A DNA stretch of 34,898 nucleotides from NCBI GenBank assembly GCA_038135065.1, contig JAYPWI010000034.1:1-34898 (forward strand), written 5' to 3'. The stretch comes from JAYPWI01 sp038135065 (lineage in GTDB: Bacteria; Actinomycetota; Acidimicrobiia; Acidimicrobiales; Poriferisodalaceae). Position 1 is the stretch's first letter. Every line of letters starts with the position of its first letter. Below are positions 15,773-23,636 of this stretch, piece by piece. A program made the translations under genes and the position numbers. The notes beneath the pieces are model-generated. The model was given only the letters and a program-made list of their open reading frames with translations. It made no database searches and had not been told where the DNA came from.

Positions 15773-16872
15773 GTCACCCGTCGATACACATCGCGCACCG
15801 CCTCGGCCACCTGGTCCCACGAGAACGAACGGCTGCGCTGCAGTCCGGCTTCGGACAGCGACCGGCGCGCTGCGTCGTCGCCGAGCAGACAGTCCAACGC
15901 GTCGGCCAGCTCGTCCACGGAACTCGGGTCGATCGTCACCGCAGCCCCACCGGCCACCTCCTCAGTAGCCGTGCCACTGCTGGTGATCACCGGTGCGCCG
16001 TAGGACATGGCCTCCAGCACGGGCAACCCGAACCCCTCCAACAGGCTCGGGTAGCAGAACACGGTCGCCCCTCGGTACAGGGCGGCCAGATCCCGAGTGG
16101 GTACCTGACCGGTGACGACGACTCGTTCCCGTTGCGCCCGGGGAAGCGGTTCCAGCACCCGATCCACCGATTCGCCCCAGCCGCGGGGGCCGGCGAGCAC
16201 CAGTTGGACATCGTGGCGTGCGGCAACCCGCCCGTAGGCGGCGACCAACGTCGGCAGATTCTTACGCGGCTCGAGCGTGCCCGTCGCCAGGACGTACTGG
16301 TCTTCGAGACCATACCGATCCGCCACCCCGCGAACCTCGTCCTCGTCGACGGTCAGGGGGTCATGACCGAGCGGGATCACGTGCAGGCGATCGGCCTCGA
16401 GCCCGCCTGCCCGGAGGTCGGCTGACGTGGCAACCGATGGACACACCACTGCGTCAGCCCGTTCCAGCACCCGGCGCCACGCCCGTTCGAAAAGACGGCG
16501 AGCCCGTGGCGGGAATCGATCGGGATGCCGGCGGAAGGCCAGGTCGTGCACACTGGCCACCAGTGGGGCACCGCACAGCGGCGGAACCACCAAGGTCGTC
16601 GAGTGGACGACGTCGGTGTCGCGCCAGGTACGGATTCTGGGACGTGGTCCCCGGGACCAAGCCTCGTAGAGCAATGGCCGGGGCAGACGGTGATGGACGG
16701 TGGGAACCGTCGGCTGGAAATCAGCCGGCGGATCGGAGCGATGCCGAGCCGCCACCCCGGTGACGTGCAGACCCTCGAGGCGAGACAGTGCGGCACCCAG
16801 ATCCACGGCCACCCGAGCCGTACCTCCTGGCACGGTGTGCCAAGCCGCCTCGACGGTCAACAGGACCCGCAT
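15769..16872 (-). CDS. GT4-family glycosyltransferase (mannosyltransferase-like)
   Basis: The 367-residue GT-B enzyme begins MRVLLTVEAAWHTVPGGTAR, with the glycine-rich loop of GT4 mannosyltransferases. The donor domain shows ATGTLEPRKNLPTLVAAY, VLAGPRGWGE and the EX7E block YPSLLEGFGLPVLEAM, then GTATEEVAGGAA. These features are frequent in enzymes using GDP-mannose or GDP-linked 6-deoxy sugars, but that is a tendency and not proof. It follows uxs by 46 bases and is coupled to the next gene by GTGA. No clear ribosome site precedes ATG 16872; the frame stays open upstream, but that part overlaps uxs and is unlikely to be coding. Confidence 0.87.
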   Translation of the reverse strand: MRVLLTVEAAWHTVPGGTARVAVDLGAALSRLEGLHVTGVAARHRSDPPADFQPTVPTVHHRLPRPLLYEAWSRGPRPRIRTWRDTDVVHSTTLVVPPLCGAPLVASVHDLAFRRHPDRFPPRARRLFERAWRRVLERADAVVCPSVATSADLRAGGLEADRLHVIPLGHDPLTVDEDEVRGVADRYGLEDQYVLATGTLEPRKNLPTLVAAYGRVAARHDVQLVLAGPRGWGESVDRVLEPLPRAQRERVVVTGQVPTRDLAALYRGATVFCYPSLLEGFGLPVLEAMSYGAPVITSSGTATEEVAGGAAVTIDPSSVDELADALDCLLGDDAARRSLSEAGLQRSRSFSWDQVAEAVRDVYRRVT

Positions 16873-16918
16873 GGTCACGATGAGGAGTGTTTCACACCCG
16901 AGACCCCCACTTGGACCC

Positions 16919-17887
16919 TCAGGTCGCTGCCCGGGGGGTTCCGCCACCGTCGAGGGGCCGATGCTCCCGCATCCACCGCACGGTCGCTGCGAGCCCGGCA
17001 GACAACGGGACCGTAGGTTCCCAGTCCAGCTCACGACGAGCCAGTGCGATGTCCGGACGGCGCCGAATCGGATCGTCCACGGGCAGCGGTCGTTCGATGA
17101 GTTCGATGCCCGTCCCGGTCACCCTCCCGATCTCCTCGGCCAAGGCCCGTATCGAGTATTCCTGCGGGTTACCGAGGTTGACCGGTCCGACGATGTCGCT
17201 CCACAGCAGGGCCACCATGCCCTCGATCAGATCATCGACGTAGCAGAAGCTGCGCGTCTGTTCGCCAGTACCGTTGATGGTGAGCGGCTCCCCGGTCAGG
17301 GCCTGCCGCAGGAACGTCGACACAACTCGACCATCATCAGGCCGCATGCGGGGTCCGTAGGTGTTGAAGATGCGAGCAATCCGAACCGGCAGGTCATGAA
17401 CCCGCCGATAGGCCATGGCCAGGGCTTCGGCGAACCGCTTCGCCTCGTCGTAAACACCCCGTGGACCGACGGGGTTCACATTCCCCCAGTACTCCTCGGT
17501 CTGGGGGTGGACCTGAGGATCTCCGTACACCTCCGACGTCGAGGCCAGCAGGAAGCGCGCCCCCTTCTCTCGGGCCAACCCCAGGGTGTTGTGGGTACCG
17601 AGACTCCCGACCTTGAGGGTCTGTATCGGGAGGTCGAGGTAATCGTTCGGCGATGCCGGTGACGCAAGGTGCATCACGGCATCGACGGCACCGGGAACCC
17701 ACACGTGGGTGGTGACGTCATGTCGGGCGAAGGTGAACCCCTTCCGCCCGAAGAGGTGCTCGATGTTGTCGAGCGAGCCGGTCGCCAAATTGTCGATGGC
17801 GACGACCTCGTGACCGTCGGCCAGCAATCGGTCACACAGGTGGGACCCGAGGAAGCCGGCGCCCCCGGTGACCACCACCCGGGTCAC
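16919..17887 (-). CDS. uxs: UDP-glucuronate decarboxylase (UDP-xylose synthase)
   Basis: The 322-residue SDR oxidises and decarboxylates UDP-glucuronate to UDP-xylose with bound NAD. It shows TGGAGFLGSHL (7-17), HLASPASP (73-80) and the signature TSEVYGDPQVHPQTEEYWG (117-135) followed by NVNPVGPRGVYDEAKR. That run contains Glu119 and the catalytic Tyr146/Lys150. YDE(A/G)KR after NP.GPR is the UXS hallmark and separates it from RmlB and GalE. The GTG start at 17887 overlaps the ugd stop by four bases. With ugd upstream it forms a two-step path UDP-Glc to UDP-GlcA to UDP-Xyl, so the glycan probably contains xylose, or the product is passed to another enzyme. Confidence 0.93.
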   Translation of the reverse strand: MTRVVVTGGAGFLGSHLCDRLLADGHEVVAIDNLATGSLDNIEHLFGRKGFTFARHDVTTHVWVPGAVDAVMHLASPASPNDYLDLPIQTLKVGSLGTHNTLGLAREKGARFLLASTSEVYGDPQVHPQTEEYWGNVNPVGPRGVYDEAKRFAEALAMAYRRVHDLPVRIARIFNTYGPRMRPDDGRVVSTFLRQALTGEPLTINGTGEQTRSFCYVDDLIEGMVALLWSDIVGPVNLGNPQEYSIRALAEEIGRVTGTGIELIERPLPVDDPIRRRPDIALARRELDWEPTVPLSAGLAATVRWMREHRPLDGGGTPRAAT

Positions 17888-19155
17888 GGTCGTCCGAGTC
17901 CTTCGTAGACGAACCCACGGCGCCGCATGGAAGGCGGGTCGAGAAGATTGCGACAGTCCACGAGCCGTGGGGTCGCCATGGCAGCGGCGACCCGGTCCCA
18001 GTCGAGCCACCGGAACTCGTCCCATTCTGTGAGGACAACGGCGACCCCTGCGTCCTCCAACGCCTCATACGCACTACTGGCCACCTCGATGTCTCCGATC
18101 CCGTTGTGCACGGCCGGGTCGTAGGCCACCAACGAAGCCCCGCGCCCGGCCAGCCGTCTGGCGACTTCGAGGGCGGGCGAGTCGCGCAGGTCATCGGTGT
18201 TGGCCTTGAAGGTCAGTCCCAACAGCGCAACTCTGACCCCGTCGAGGGATCCACCCGCCATCGCCTCGACCTTGTCGGCCATGCGCTCGAACTGTTGCTC
18301 GTTGACCTCGATCACGCCCTTGAGCAGATCGAAGCTGTAGCCCGCATCCTCAGCGATCCGAACGAGCGCTCGAGTGTCCTTGGGAAAGCACGAACCTCCC
18401 CACCCTGGTCCAGGTTGAAGGAAGCGATCCCCGATCCGGGGGTCCGAGCCCATTCCCAGAACCACATCGTTCACATCGGCTCCGACCGCCTCGCATACGG
18501 CAGCGATTGCGTTGACGAACGAGATCTTGGCGGCCAGGAAGGAGTTCGCGGCGTACTTGATGGTCTCAGCCGAGGCTGGATCCGTGACGATCAGCGGGGC
18601 GGGGACGCCGGCGAAGAGATCTCCCACCCGCATGGCCGCCGACTGGTCCTCGGTGCCCACGACGATCCGATCCGGGTGGAGGAAATCGTGGACGGCTGAC
18701 CCCTCCCGCAGGAACTCCGGGTTCGAGACGACGGTCACGTCCGTCCGCCCCATTGCCCGCTCCACGACGTGGGTCGACCCGACCGGCACCGTGGACTTGT
18801 TGACCACGATGGCCTGGCTCGGCAGCACTGCGCCGATCTCACGGGCCGCCGCTTCCACGTAGCTCAGATCAGCCCGACCATCGTGACCCTGCGGCGTAGG
18901 TACGCACAGATAGGCGAACTCGCAGTCCGCAGCCGCGGCGGCTGCGCCCAGCACGAAGCTGAGCCGCCCCTCGGCCATGCCGTGGGCAACGATCTTGTCG
19001 AGACCCGGCTCCAGGATGGGAATCTCACCGCGACGCAGTCGATCGACCTTGTCCGCATCCACGTCCGCGCACACCACGTGGTGACCGAGATGGGCGAAAC
19101 AAGCGCCGGTCGTGAGGCCCACGTACCCGGTGCCGATCACGGCGATCCTGCTCAT
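17884..19155 (-). CDS. ugd: UDP-glucose 6-dehydrogenase
   Basis: The 423-residue enzyme oxidises UDP-glucose twice with NAD to UDP-glucuronate. The N-terminal Rossmann domain has IGTGYVGL (7-14). The middle shows YLCVPTP and NKSTVPVGST (119-128), then SNPEFLREG (144-152). The catalytic Cys256 lies in GWGGSCFPKD (251-260), and ALLGLTFKANTDDLRDSP marks the C-terminal UDP-binding domain. ATG 19155 follows GAGAG and gives the standard start MSRIAVIGTG; a 34-codon longer frame is open but not typical. It heads the eight-gene minus unit that runs to 10608, and its substrate flow into uxs is direct. Confidence 0.95.
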   Translation of the reverse strand: MSRIAVIGTGYVGLTTGACFAHLGHHVVCADVDADKVDRLRRGEIPILEPGLDKIVAHGMAEGRLSFVLGAAAAAADCEFAYLCVPTPQGHDGRADLSYVEAAAREIGAVLPSQAIVVNKSTVPVGSTHVVERAMGRTDVTVVSNPEFLREGSAVHDFLHPDRIVVGTEDQSAAMRVGDLFAGVPAPLIVTDPASAETIKYAANSFLAAKISFVNAIAAVCEAVGADVNDVVLGMGSDPRIGDRFLQPGPGWGGSCFPKDTRALVRIAEDAGYSFDLLKGVIEVNEQQFERMADKVEAMAGGSLDGVRVALLGLTFKANTDDLRDSPALEVARRLAGRGASLVAYDPAVHNGIGDIEVASSAYEALEDAGVAVVLTEWDEFRWLDWDRVAAAMATPRLVDCRNLLDPPSMRRRGFVYEGLGRP

Positions 19156-19278
19156 CTCTCGGCCCGCTCCCGCTCGAGGGTTCATCCCTGTCGTCGCCAT
19201 TCCTGTCGCCACAACGACGGACAACTCAAGGCGATGAGTGTATGGAACGACAACCACAGGCCCTGCGTCGGGACCACG
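19156..19278 (-). promoter_or_regulatory. Upstream region of the ugd operon with an imperfect tandem repeat
   Basis: This 123-base gap separates the LCP gene from ugd and probably carries the promoter of the ugd unit, although I find no clean -35/-10 pair. CATCCCTGTCGTCGC (19183-19197) is followed at once by CATTCCTGTCGCC (19198-19210), an imperfect direct repeat 30-55 bases upstream of the start. It could be an operator or a chance feature. Confidence 0.3.
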
Positions 19279-20943
19279 TCATGAGCAGAGGCCGGGAACT
19301 GCCGCTACTGGGGGAGCCGGAACCACGTCCCCACTGTCTGCGTCATCTGTGGCGCTGCCCGAGTCGTCGTCCTGTGCCCGGTCTGGCGAGACAGCAGGGG
19401 TCGTCGCAACCGCTGGTGGCAAGGTCACCGTGCGGTAGTCGGCAGACACCCCGATCTCAGGCGCTGCAGCACCGCCGAGATCGAGGACGACCTCGTTCCC
19501 GGCGAGGGTGGGATCGCCAACCATGTCCACTGCTCCCCGCAGGTGACTGGCCACCATGACCGCCGCCTGCTGGCCCCCGACCCCGTAGCGGAGACGTGCC
19601 CGATCGCCCTGCTCGCCGGTCCCGGAACGGCCAGCGATGACGAAACCCACTTCGCCCAACGCTTGGGCGATGGCCGACGACCCGTCCCCCACGACGCGGA
19701 CGGACACCCGCTGCTCGACCACGTCGTCCCAGCCGATCCCTCGGAACACGTCGAGGACCCGGTCATTGTGTTCGCCCGCACGCAGGGCGAGGCCCGCCTG
19801 CCCGTTCTGCTCGACATCCCTCAGCTCGAACGCGTAGCGCTCGAGGCCGGTTTCTGCGTCGAACCCCCGGAACAGACGGGCCAGGTCGAATCCATCGTCG
19901 AAGAGGCTGATGGTGTCGGAGGTGCGCAGGTTGGCCGCAACGATGTCCAGAATGGAACGAAGCGTGCCCGGGCTCGACAGGGCATCATCGAGTGCTTGGT
20001 CAACTGCATCGAACAGGAACTGCTGTTGTCGAGCCGCCCGTTCGATGTCGTTCCAGTAACCCAGGCGCTCGAAGTCGCCATCGTCAGCTTGTACGTAGAG
20101 GCGCCGACTCCTGACGTACTGCAGCGCCCGCTCCCCATCGAGGACCTGAGGTCCTGGCGGGGCTGCGAAGCCCGTGCCACCGGCGAGCGGGTTGCCGCTG
20201 TCCTGGGTGTTTCGATCCCTGATTGCCGACTCGAAGCAGACCTCGACTCCGCCGATCGCGTCGACGAGGCGCCGGAACCCATCGAGGTCCACTTCCACGA
20301 AATGCTGCAACTCGATACCGAGATGTTCTTCCACCGTGTCGATCAACCGACTCGCCCGGCCGGCCGGTGTCGGATCCAGGTTGAACGCGCTGTTCACCTT
20401 GGCAGTCCGCACCGTGCCCGCAACCTGGACCAGCAGATCCCGGGGGACGGACACCACGGCGGCAGACCCATCGGGCCGGATGCGAAGCACCATGACGGTG
20501 TCGGCCAGGGTGTTGCCCACCTGGTCGTCCCGCCCCACCATGATCTCCTCGTCGGCCCCCACCCCCTCCACACTGTCGCTCCCCACCAGGAGGTAATTTT
20601 CGGCAGGCCGATCGGGTCGGGCAACTTCGAGATCCTCGAACCCCAGAGCGGGAGGCCGTTCGTCGACCGACTCCTCAGCAGCACCAGGCACCTCCGCCAC
20701 CAACTGCGCCGCAGTGAGCGGCTCGGGCGATGCCATGGTGAGCGAACCTGCCACCGCCAGGCGCTCGACCTGCTCGAGTCGCCACACGACGTAGCCGGAC
20801 ACGAGGGTGGCGAGGGCAAAGACACAGGTGAGGACTGCGAGCGTGATCAAGAGAAGGCGTTCACGGCGTCGGCGGGTGCGACGCTGACGTACCCGAGGCA
20901 TCGTCTGGCACGGTATCGGGTGGGGGCGGTCCCGGGGTTTCAC
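19279..20943 (-). CDS. LytR-CpsA-Psr (LCP) family glycan ligase with LytR_C domain
   Basis: The protein, 554 residues from GTG 20943 or 540 from ATG 20901, has an Arg-rich N-terminus, one membrane helix (about 29-52) and an outer LCP domain from about 113. LCP marks are YLLVGSD (117-123), LADTVMVLRIRPDGS (146-160), VVSVPRDLL (163-171), KVNSAFN (182-188), VDLDGFRRLVDAIGGVEV (218-235) and ALQYVRSR (273-280). A C-terminal LytR_C-like domain (VSVRVVGDG ... GVGGQQAAVMVASHL) and an acidic tail follow. LCP enzymes move lipid-linked glycans onto peptidoglycan, so this is the likely attachment step for the polymer made here. The GTG overlaps the upstream stop (GTGA), which is why I prefer it. Confidence 0.92.
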   Translation of the reverse strand: MKPRDRPHPIPCQTMPRVRQRRTRRRRERLLLITLAVLTCVFALATLVSGYVVWRLEQVERLAVAGSLTMASPEPLTAAQLVAEVPGAAEESVDERPPALGFEDLEVARPDRPAENYLLVGSDSVEGVGADEEIMVGRDDQVGNTLADTVMVLRIRPDGSAAVVSVPRDLLVQVAGTVRTAKVNSAFNLDPTPAGRASRLIDTVEEHLGIELQHFVEVDLDGFRRLVDAIGGVEVCFESAIRDRNTQDSGNPLAGGTGFAAPPGPQVLDGERALQYVRSRRLYVQADDGDFERLGYWNDIERAARQQQFLFDAVDQALDDALSSPGTLRSILDIVAANLRTSDTISLFDDGFDLARLFRGFDAETGLERYAFELRDVEQNGQAGLALRAGEHNDRVLDVFRGIGWDDVVEQRVSVRVVGDGSSAIAQALGEVGFVIAGRSGTGEQGDRARLRYGVGGQQAAVMVASHLRGAVDMVGDPTLAGNEVVLDLGGAAAPEIGVSADYRTVTLPPAVATTPAVSPDRAQDDDSGSATDDADSGDVVPAPPVAAVPGLCS

Positions 20944-21854
20944 TCCCGGGTAGCCACCGAGCCCCTACCTCCGAGGACGGCGGCAACGGCCTCTTGCCGC
21001 AGCACCGAGGCGAGTTCGAGACGGTGCTCGACATCGGCCCCATATCGCTTGCCTGACACCACGGAGCCGGGTCCGACAGCTAGGTCGCTCATGGCGGTGG
21101 CCAAGCCGAGGCGGGGCTGACCAGCCGGCCCCTCCGGCAGGCGCGGTCGTCCGCCGGTTCGATGCACGAGCAATGCCCTGCCAACCCGTGACCAACTGGC
21201 AGACCGGCTGACGAGCGAGGCTTCCAACCCGAGTCGCTCACGCTCGTGCCGGTCGATGGCAAGACGCGCAGCGGCATCGATTGCGTCGTTCACGGCCCGG
21301 CACACGAGGCCGTCCGAACGGTGCGCCACCGTGTCGGCCACGACCGGATCCTCGGCCATGCCGACGAAGGCGCAGCCAGCTGCCAAGGAGCGACGCAGGC
21401 CAAGCACGTCGACGGGTTCGACGGCAACCACCACACCAGCCCTCGGGTCGCCAACCGGCAGGACTCGGATGCCGCGACTGGTAAGGACACCGACGGCAAC
21501 CGAGCTGGGGTCTCCGGAGCCCAGCACGGACACCGTCGACTCCTCGGGTCGCACGGCTTGGACCCCGCTGACGGGCAACGGGGCCACGATGCCGGGAACG
21601 CCGGACAGCAACTGATGGCGACAGGCCGCAACATCAGGCCCACGAACCGGTCCGTCGAGGTGATAGCGACGAGTGTCGGGGTGGGGAACCACCTGGACGT
21701 CACCGATAGCTACGACGACGTCGCACTTCCCAGCATCGGTGCCTGCGCCCAACCGAACCACCTGGTGACCGGGTCGCCGGGTGATCGCTGCCGCCAGCTC
21801 GTCGTGGCTGGGTTCGTCGGGGATGCCCACCAGCCGAGCCGCCCTTTGCATCAT
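20940..21854 (-). CDS. Unrecognised protein with degenerate GT-B-like C-terminal half
   Basis: I cannot name a family for this 304-residue protein. It alternates short hydrophobic strands and helices (CDVVVAIGDV, VSVLGSG, GIRVLPVGD). The stretch from VVVAVEPVDVLGLRRSLAAG to about residue 225, ending ERLGLEASLVSRSASWSRV, follows the pattern of the last helices of GT4 enzymes. The EGFG/EX7E donor motif is absent: AEDPVVADTVAHRSDGLV stands where a donor loop would be. It may be a diverged, non-catalytic GT-B protein. No signal peptide or membrane helix is evident. ATGA overlaps the gene before it and GTGA the LCP gene after it, so it is made together with the ligase. Confidence 0.6.
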   Translation of the reverse strand: MMQRAARLVGIPDEPSHDELAAAITRRPGHQVVRLGAGTDAGKCDVVVAIGDVQVVPHPDTRRYHLDGPVRGPDVAACRHQLLSGVPGIVAPLPVSGVQAVRPEESTVSVLGSGDPSSVAVGVLTSRGIRVLPVGDPRAGVVVAVEPVDVLGLRRSLAAGCAFVGMAEDPVVADTVAHRSDGLVCRAVNDAIDAAARLAIDRHERERLGLEASLVSRSASWSRVGRALLVHRTGGRPRLPEGPAGQPRLGLATAMSDLAVGPGSVVSGKRYGADVEHRLELASVLRQEAVAAVLGGRGSVATRE

Positions 21855-22186
21855 CGAGTGGGTCGGTCCTCTTCGAGCAGATCTTGACGAACCCGGAGCT
21901 GCTCGACGTCGGCCTGCAGCAACTCGAGCGCAGCGGCGAGGTCATCGATGAGTCGCTCGTCTCCCGAGGTCACCAGTTCCAAGCGCTCGGCGGCCGCCCG
22001 CTGGAGGGCGACCTGCCCCCGCAGCACCGCCACGGCCGCTGCCACCTGCTCGGCAGCGGCTGCGACGAACGCAGGGCCGGCCAACGTCGCCCGAACCCGA
22101 CCCAGAGATCCCAGCTCGGCCAGGGCTCGGGCAGCTTCGTACAAATGGCCGTCGGCCACCCCGAGCGGATCATCACCTTCGCTCAC
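21851..22186 (-). CDS. Small helical, coiled-coil-like protein of unknown function
   Basis: The 111-residue protein starts at GTG 22186, overlapping the GT2 stop (GTGA) and preceded by a strong GGGGGAGGTGTG ribosome site. It is nearly all helix: Ala-, Leu-, Glu- and Arg-rich with heptad-like spacing (RLIDDLAAALELLQADVEQL) and an acidic or polar end, EEDRPTR. There is no signal peptide, membrane helix or cysteine. It could be an adaptor between the rhamnosyltransferase and the next protein. Independent start signals, coupling on both sides and consistent codon use support it as a real gene despite its size. Confidence 0.6.
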   Translation of the reverse strand: MSEGDDPLGVADGHLYEAARALAELGSLGRVRATLAGPAFVAAAAEQVAAAVAVLRGQVALQRAAAERLELVTSGDERLIDDLAAALELLQADVEQLRVRQDLLEEDRPTR

Positions 22187-23019
22187 CACACACCTCCCCC
22201 ATCGGGACGCCGTGTCCCGGACGTCATCATGACGGGCAGTGCCCGGGACCCGCGCCACCTGCCCCAGCGGGCCGCCCAGATGCGCTGGTTTCGTCGGGCG
22301 AGTCGCTCGGCCTGGATCGAGGAGAAGGAACCACCGGTGTCATGCCGGACCACAGCGTCGGACGCCACGACGAGAAACCCTCCCCGAGCCTTCACCCACG
22401 ACCCGAGATCGACATCCTCGAAGTAGCCCAGGCCGAACACCGGATCGAAACCGCCGACTCGCTCGAACCAGGATCGACGAAGTACCCAACAGGCAGCTGA
22501 TGCATGGTCGACCGGATGCACACCATCAGGCCAGGGGTGGCCGGCAGGCTCGGGACACTCGGTGTCGATCCGGACCAAGCCGTCGTCATCGATCGAAGCC
22601 CCACATTCGACGGTTTCGCCCGATGTCCCCACGTACCGAGGAGCAGTGATCCGCACACCGGGCAAGGCCAGCGCTGCCAACAGAGGGGACAGCCAACCCG
22701 GCTCGACGACCACGTCGGAGTTCAACACGGCGACCACGGGTTGGCTGGCCCGGCGGACACCGAGGTTCACCCCGGCGCCGTATCCCAGGTTCACCCCCGC
22801 CTCCACCAGGTTCACATAGGGGTGATCGCGTCGCATCACCGCCGCCGTGTCGTCGGGTGAATCGTTGTCCACGACGACGATGTCGCGGGGAACCATCGAT
22901 CCGCTCCGCAACGAACCAAGGAGACGCACGACCAGATCCCGACGGCCATGAGCCACGATCACCGCGCTGACGTCAGCCGTGCCAGGCCCGGCGTCCGACC
23001 CCTCACCCACTCGACTCAC
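22183..23019 (-). CDS. GT2 rhamnosyltransferase-like glycosyltransferase (WbbL-like)
   Basis: The 278-residue inverting GT-A enzyme resembles bacterial rhamnosyltransferases. The nucleotide-binding start VSAVIVAHGRRDLVVRLLGS (17-36), VVDNDSPDDT, EAGVNLGYGAGVNLGV, the DxD-like LNSDVVVEPGW, and GGFDPVFGLGYFEDVDLGSW with the catalytic-base ED(V)D are visible. In mycobacteria WbbL adds rhamnose to GlcNAc-diphospho-decaprenol to make the linker for arabinogalactan; rmlD next door supports dTDP-rhamnose as donor. GTG 23019 gives a 17-base overlap with the upstream gene, and GTG 23010 would give eight. The specific acceptor is inferred. Confidence 0.82.
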   Translation of the reverse strand: MSRVGEGSDAGPGTADVSAVIVAHGRRDLVVRLLGSLRSGSMVPRDIVVVDNDSPDDTAAVMRRDHPYVNLVEAGVNLGYGAGVNLGVRRASQPVVAVLNSDVVVEPGWLSPLLAALALPGVRITAPRYVGTSGETVECGASIDDDGLVRIDTECPEPAGHPWPDGVHPVDHASAACWVLRRSWFERVGGFDPVFGLGYFEDVDLGSWVKARGGFLVVASDAVVRHDTGGSFSSIQAERLARRNQRIWAARWGRWRGSRALPVMMTSGTRRPDGGGVW

Positions 23020-23635
23020 CGCCCGGGGACCTGGATTCCAGGACAGCGAGCCTGCGGTTGGCTCTGGTCACCTCGGCAGACAGTTCGGTCAGCCAGCGCC
23101 GAACCCGCGAGGGGTCACTCCGACACACCTCAGCCAACACCCGGTCCACCTCGCCCGATGCCCACGTCAAGGCCGCCCGGAGATCGGGACCCACCCCCGT
23201 GCCCCGCACCACGGATTCGAGGATGCGGCCCCGCTCCGTCGCCGCCCTGAACGACACCGCCCCAACCAGCCAGCCGGTCAATGCCCAGGGCGTCGCATCC
23301 ACCGCAGTGCGGGCGGTGTCGTCATCCACCCGATACCAACCGCCTTGGTGGTCTTCGCCGATCACGGCACCCGCCACGAGTCCGGCGGTCGTCGCAGCCC
23401 GGAGCGGGTCGAGATCCACCGGTTCGACAAGGATCCCCACTGCTGCGTCGCCGGGGGTGACCACCCCGTCCCGATGATGGTCGACAGCCCGGGAGTCGAT
23501 CAGCTCGACGTCGGCATGCGGGGCCACCCGCCCCAAGGCCAGCACGGCGGCCACGGCGAACACAGCGTCGGTCGCCGAGGAAGAGGCCGGCCGCACCACC
23601 ACCCGGAGTGGGGCTTCCAACCAGTTCACAGCCAT
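23003..23635 (-). CDS. Unrecognised protein between rmlD and the GT2 gene
   Basis: The 210-residue protein starts at ATG 23635, one base after the rmlD stop; the longer upstream frame lies inside rmlD. I recognise no family. The first 100 residues look alpha/beta (LRVVVRPASSSATDAVFAVA, ADVELID, AAVGILVEPVDLDPL). A middle part rich in Trp and Asp (GGWYRVDDDTAR) follows, and the last 60 residues are helical, with RWLTELSAEVTRANRRLAVL. No signal peptide or membrane span is clear. Its position inside an operon of rhamnose synthesis, transfer and wall ligation suggests an accessory role in that pathway, but nothing in the sequence shows it. Confidence 0.55.
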   Translation of the reverse strand: MAVNWLEAPLRVVVRPASSSATDAVFAVAAVLALGRVAPHADVELIDSRAVDHHRDGVVTPGDAAVGILVEPVDLDPLRAATTAGLVAGAVIGEDHQGGWYRVDDDTARTAVDATPWALTGWLVGAVSFRAATERGRILESVVRGTGVGPDLRAALTWASGEVDRVLAEVCRSDPSRVRRWLTELSAEVTRANRRLAVLESRSPGGESSG

Positions 23636-23636
23636 G

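Noticed and set aside
19543..21120. A 525-codon plus-strand frame opposite the LCP gene
   Set aside because: The minus strand carries intact LCP motifs. The plus frame has no domain and is a shadow of third-position GC.
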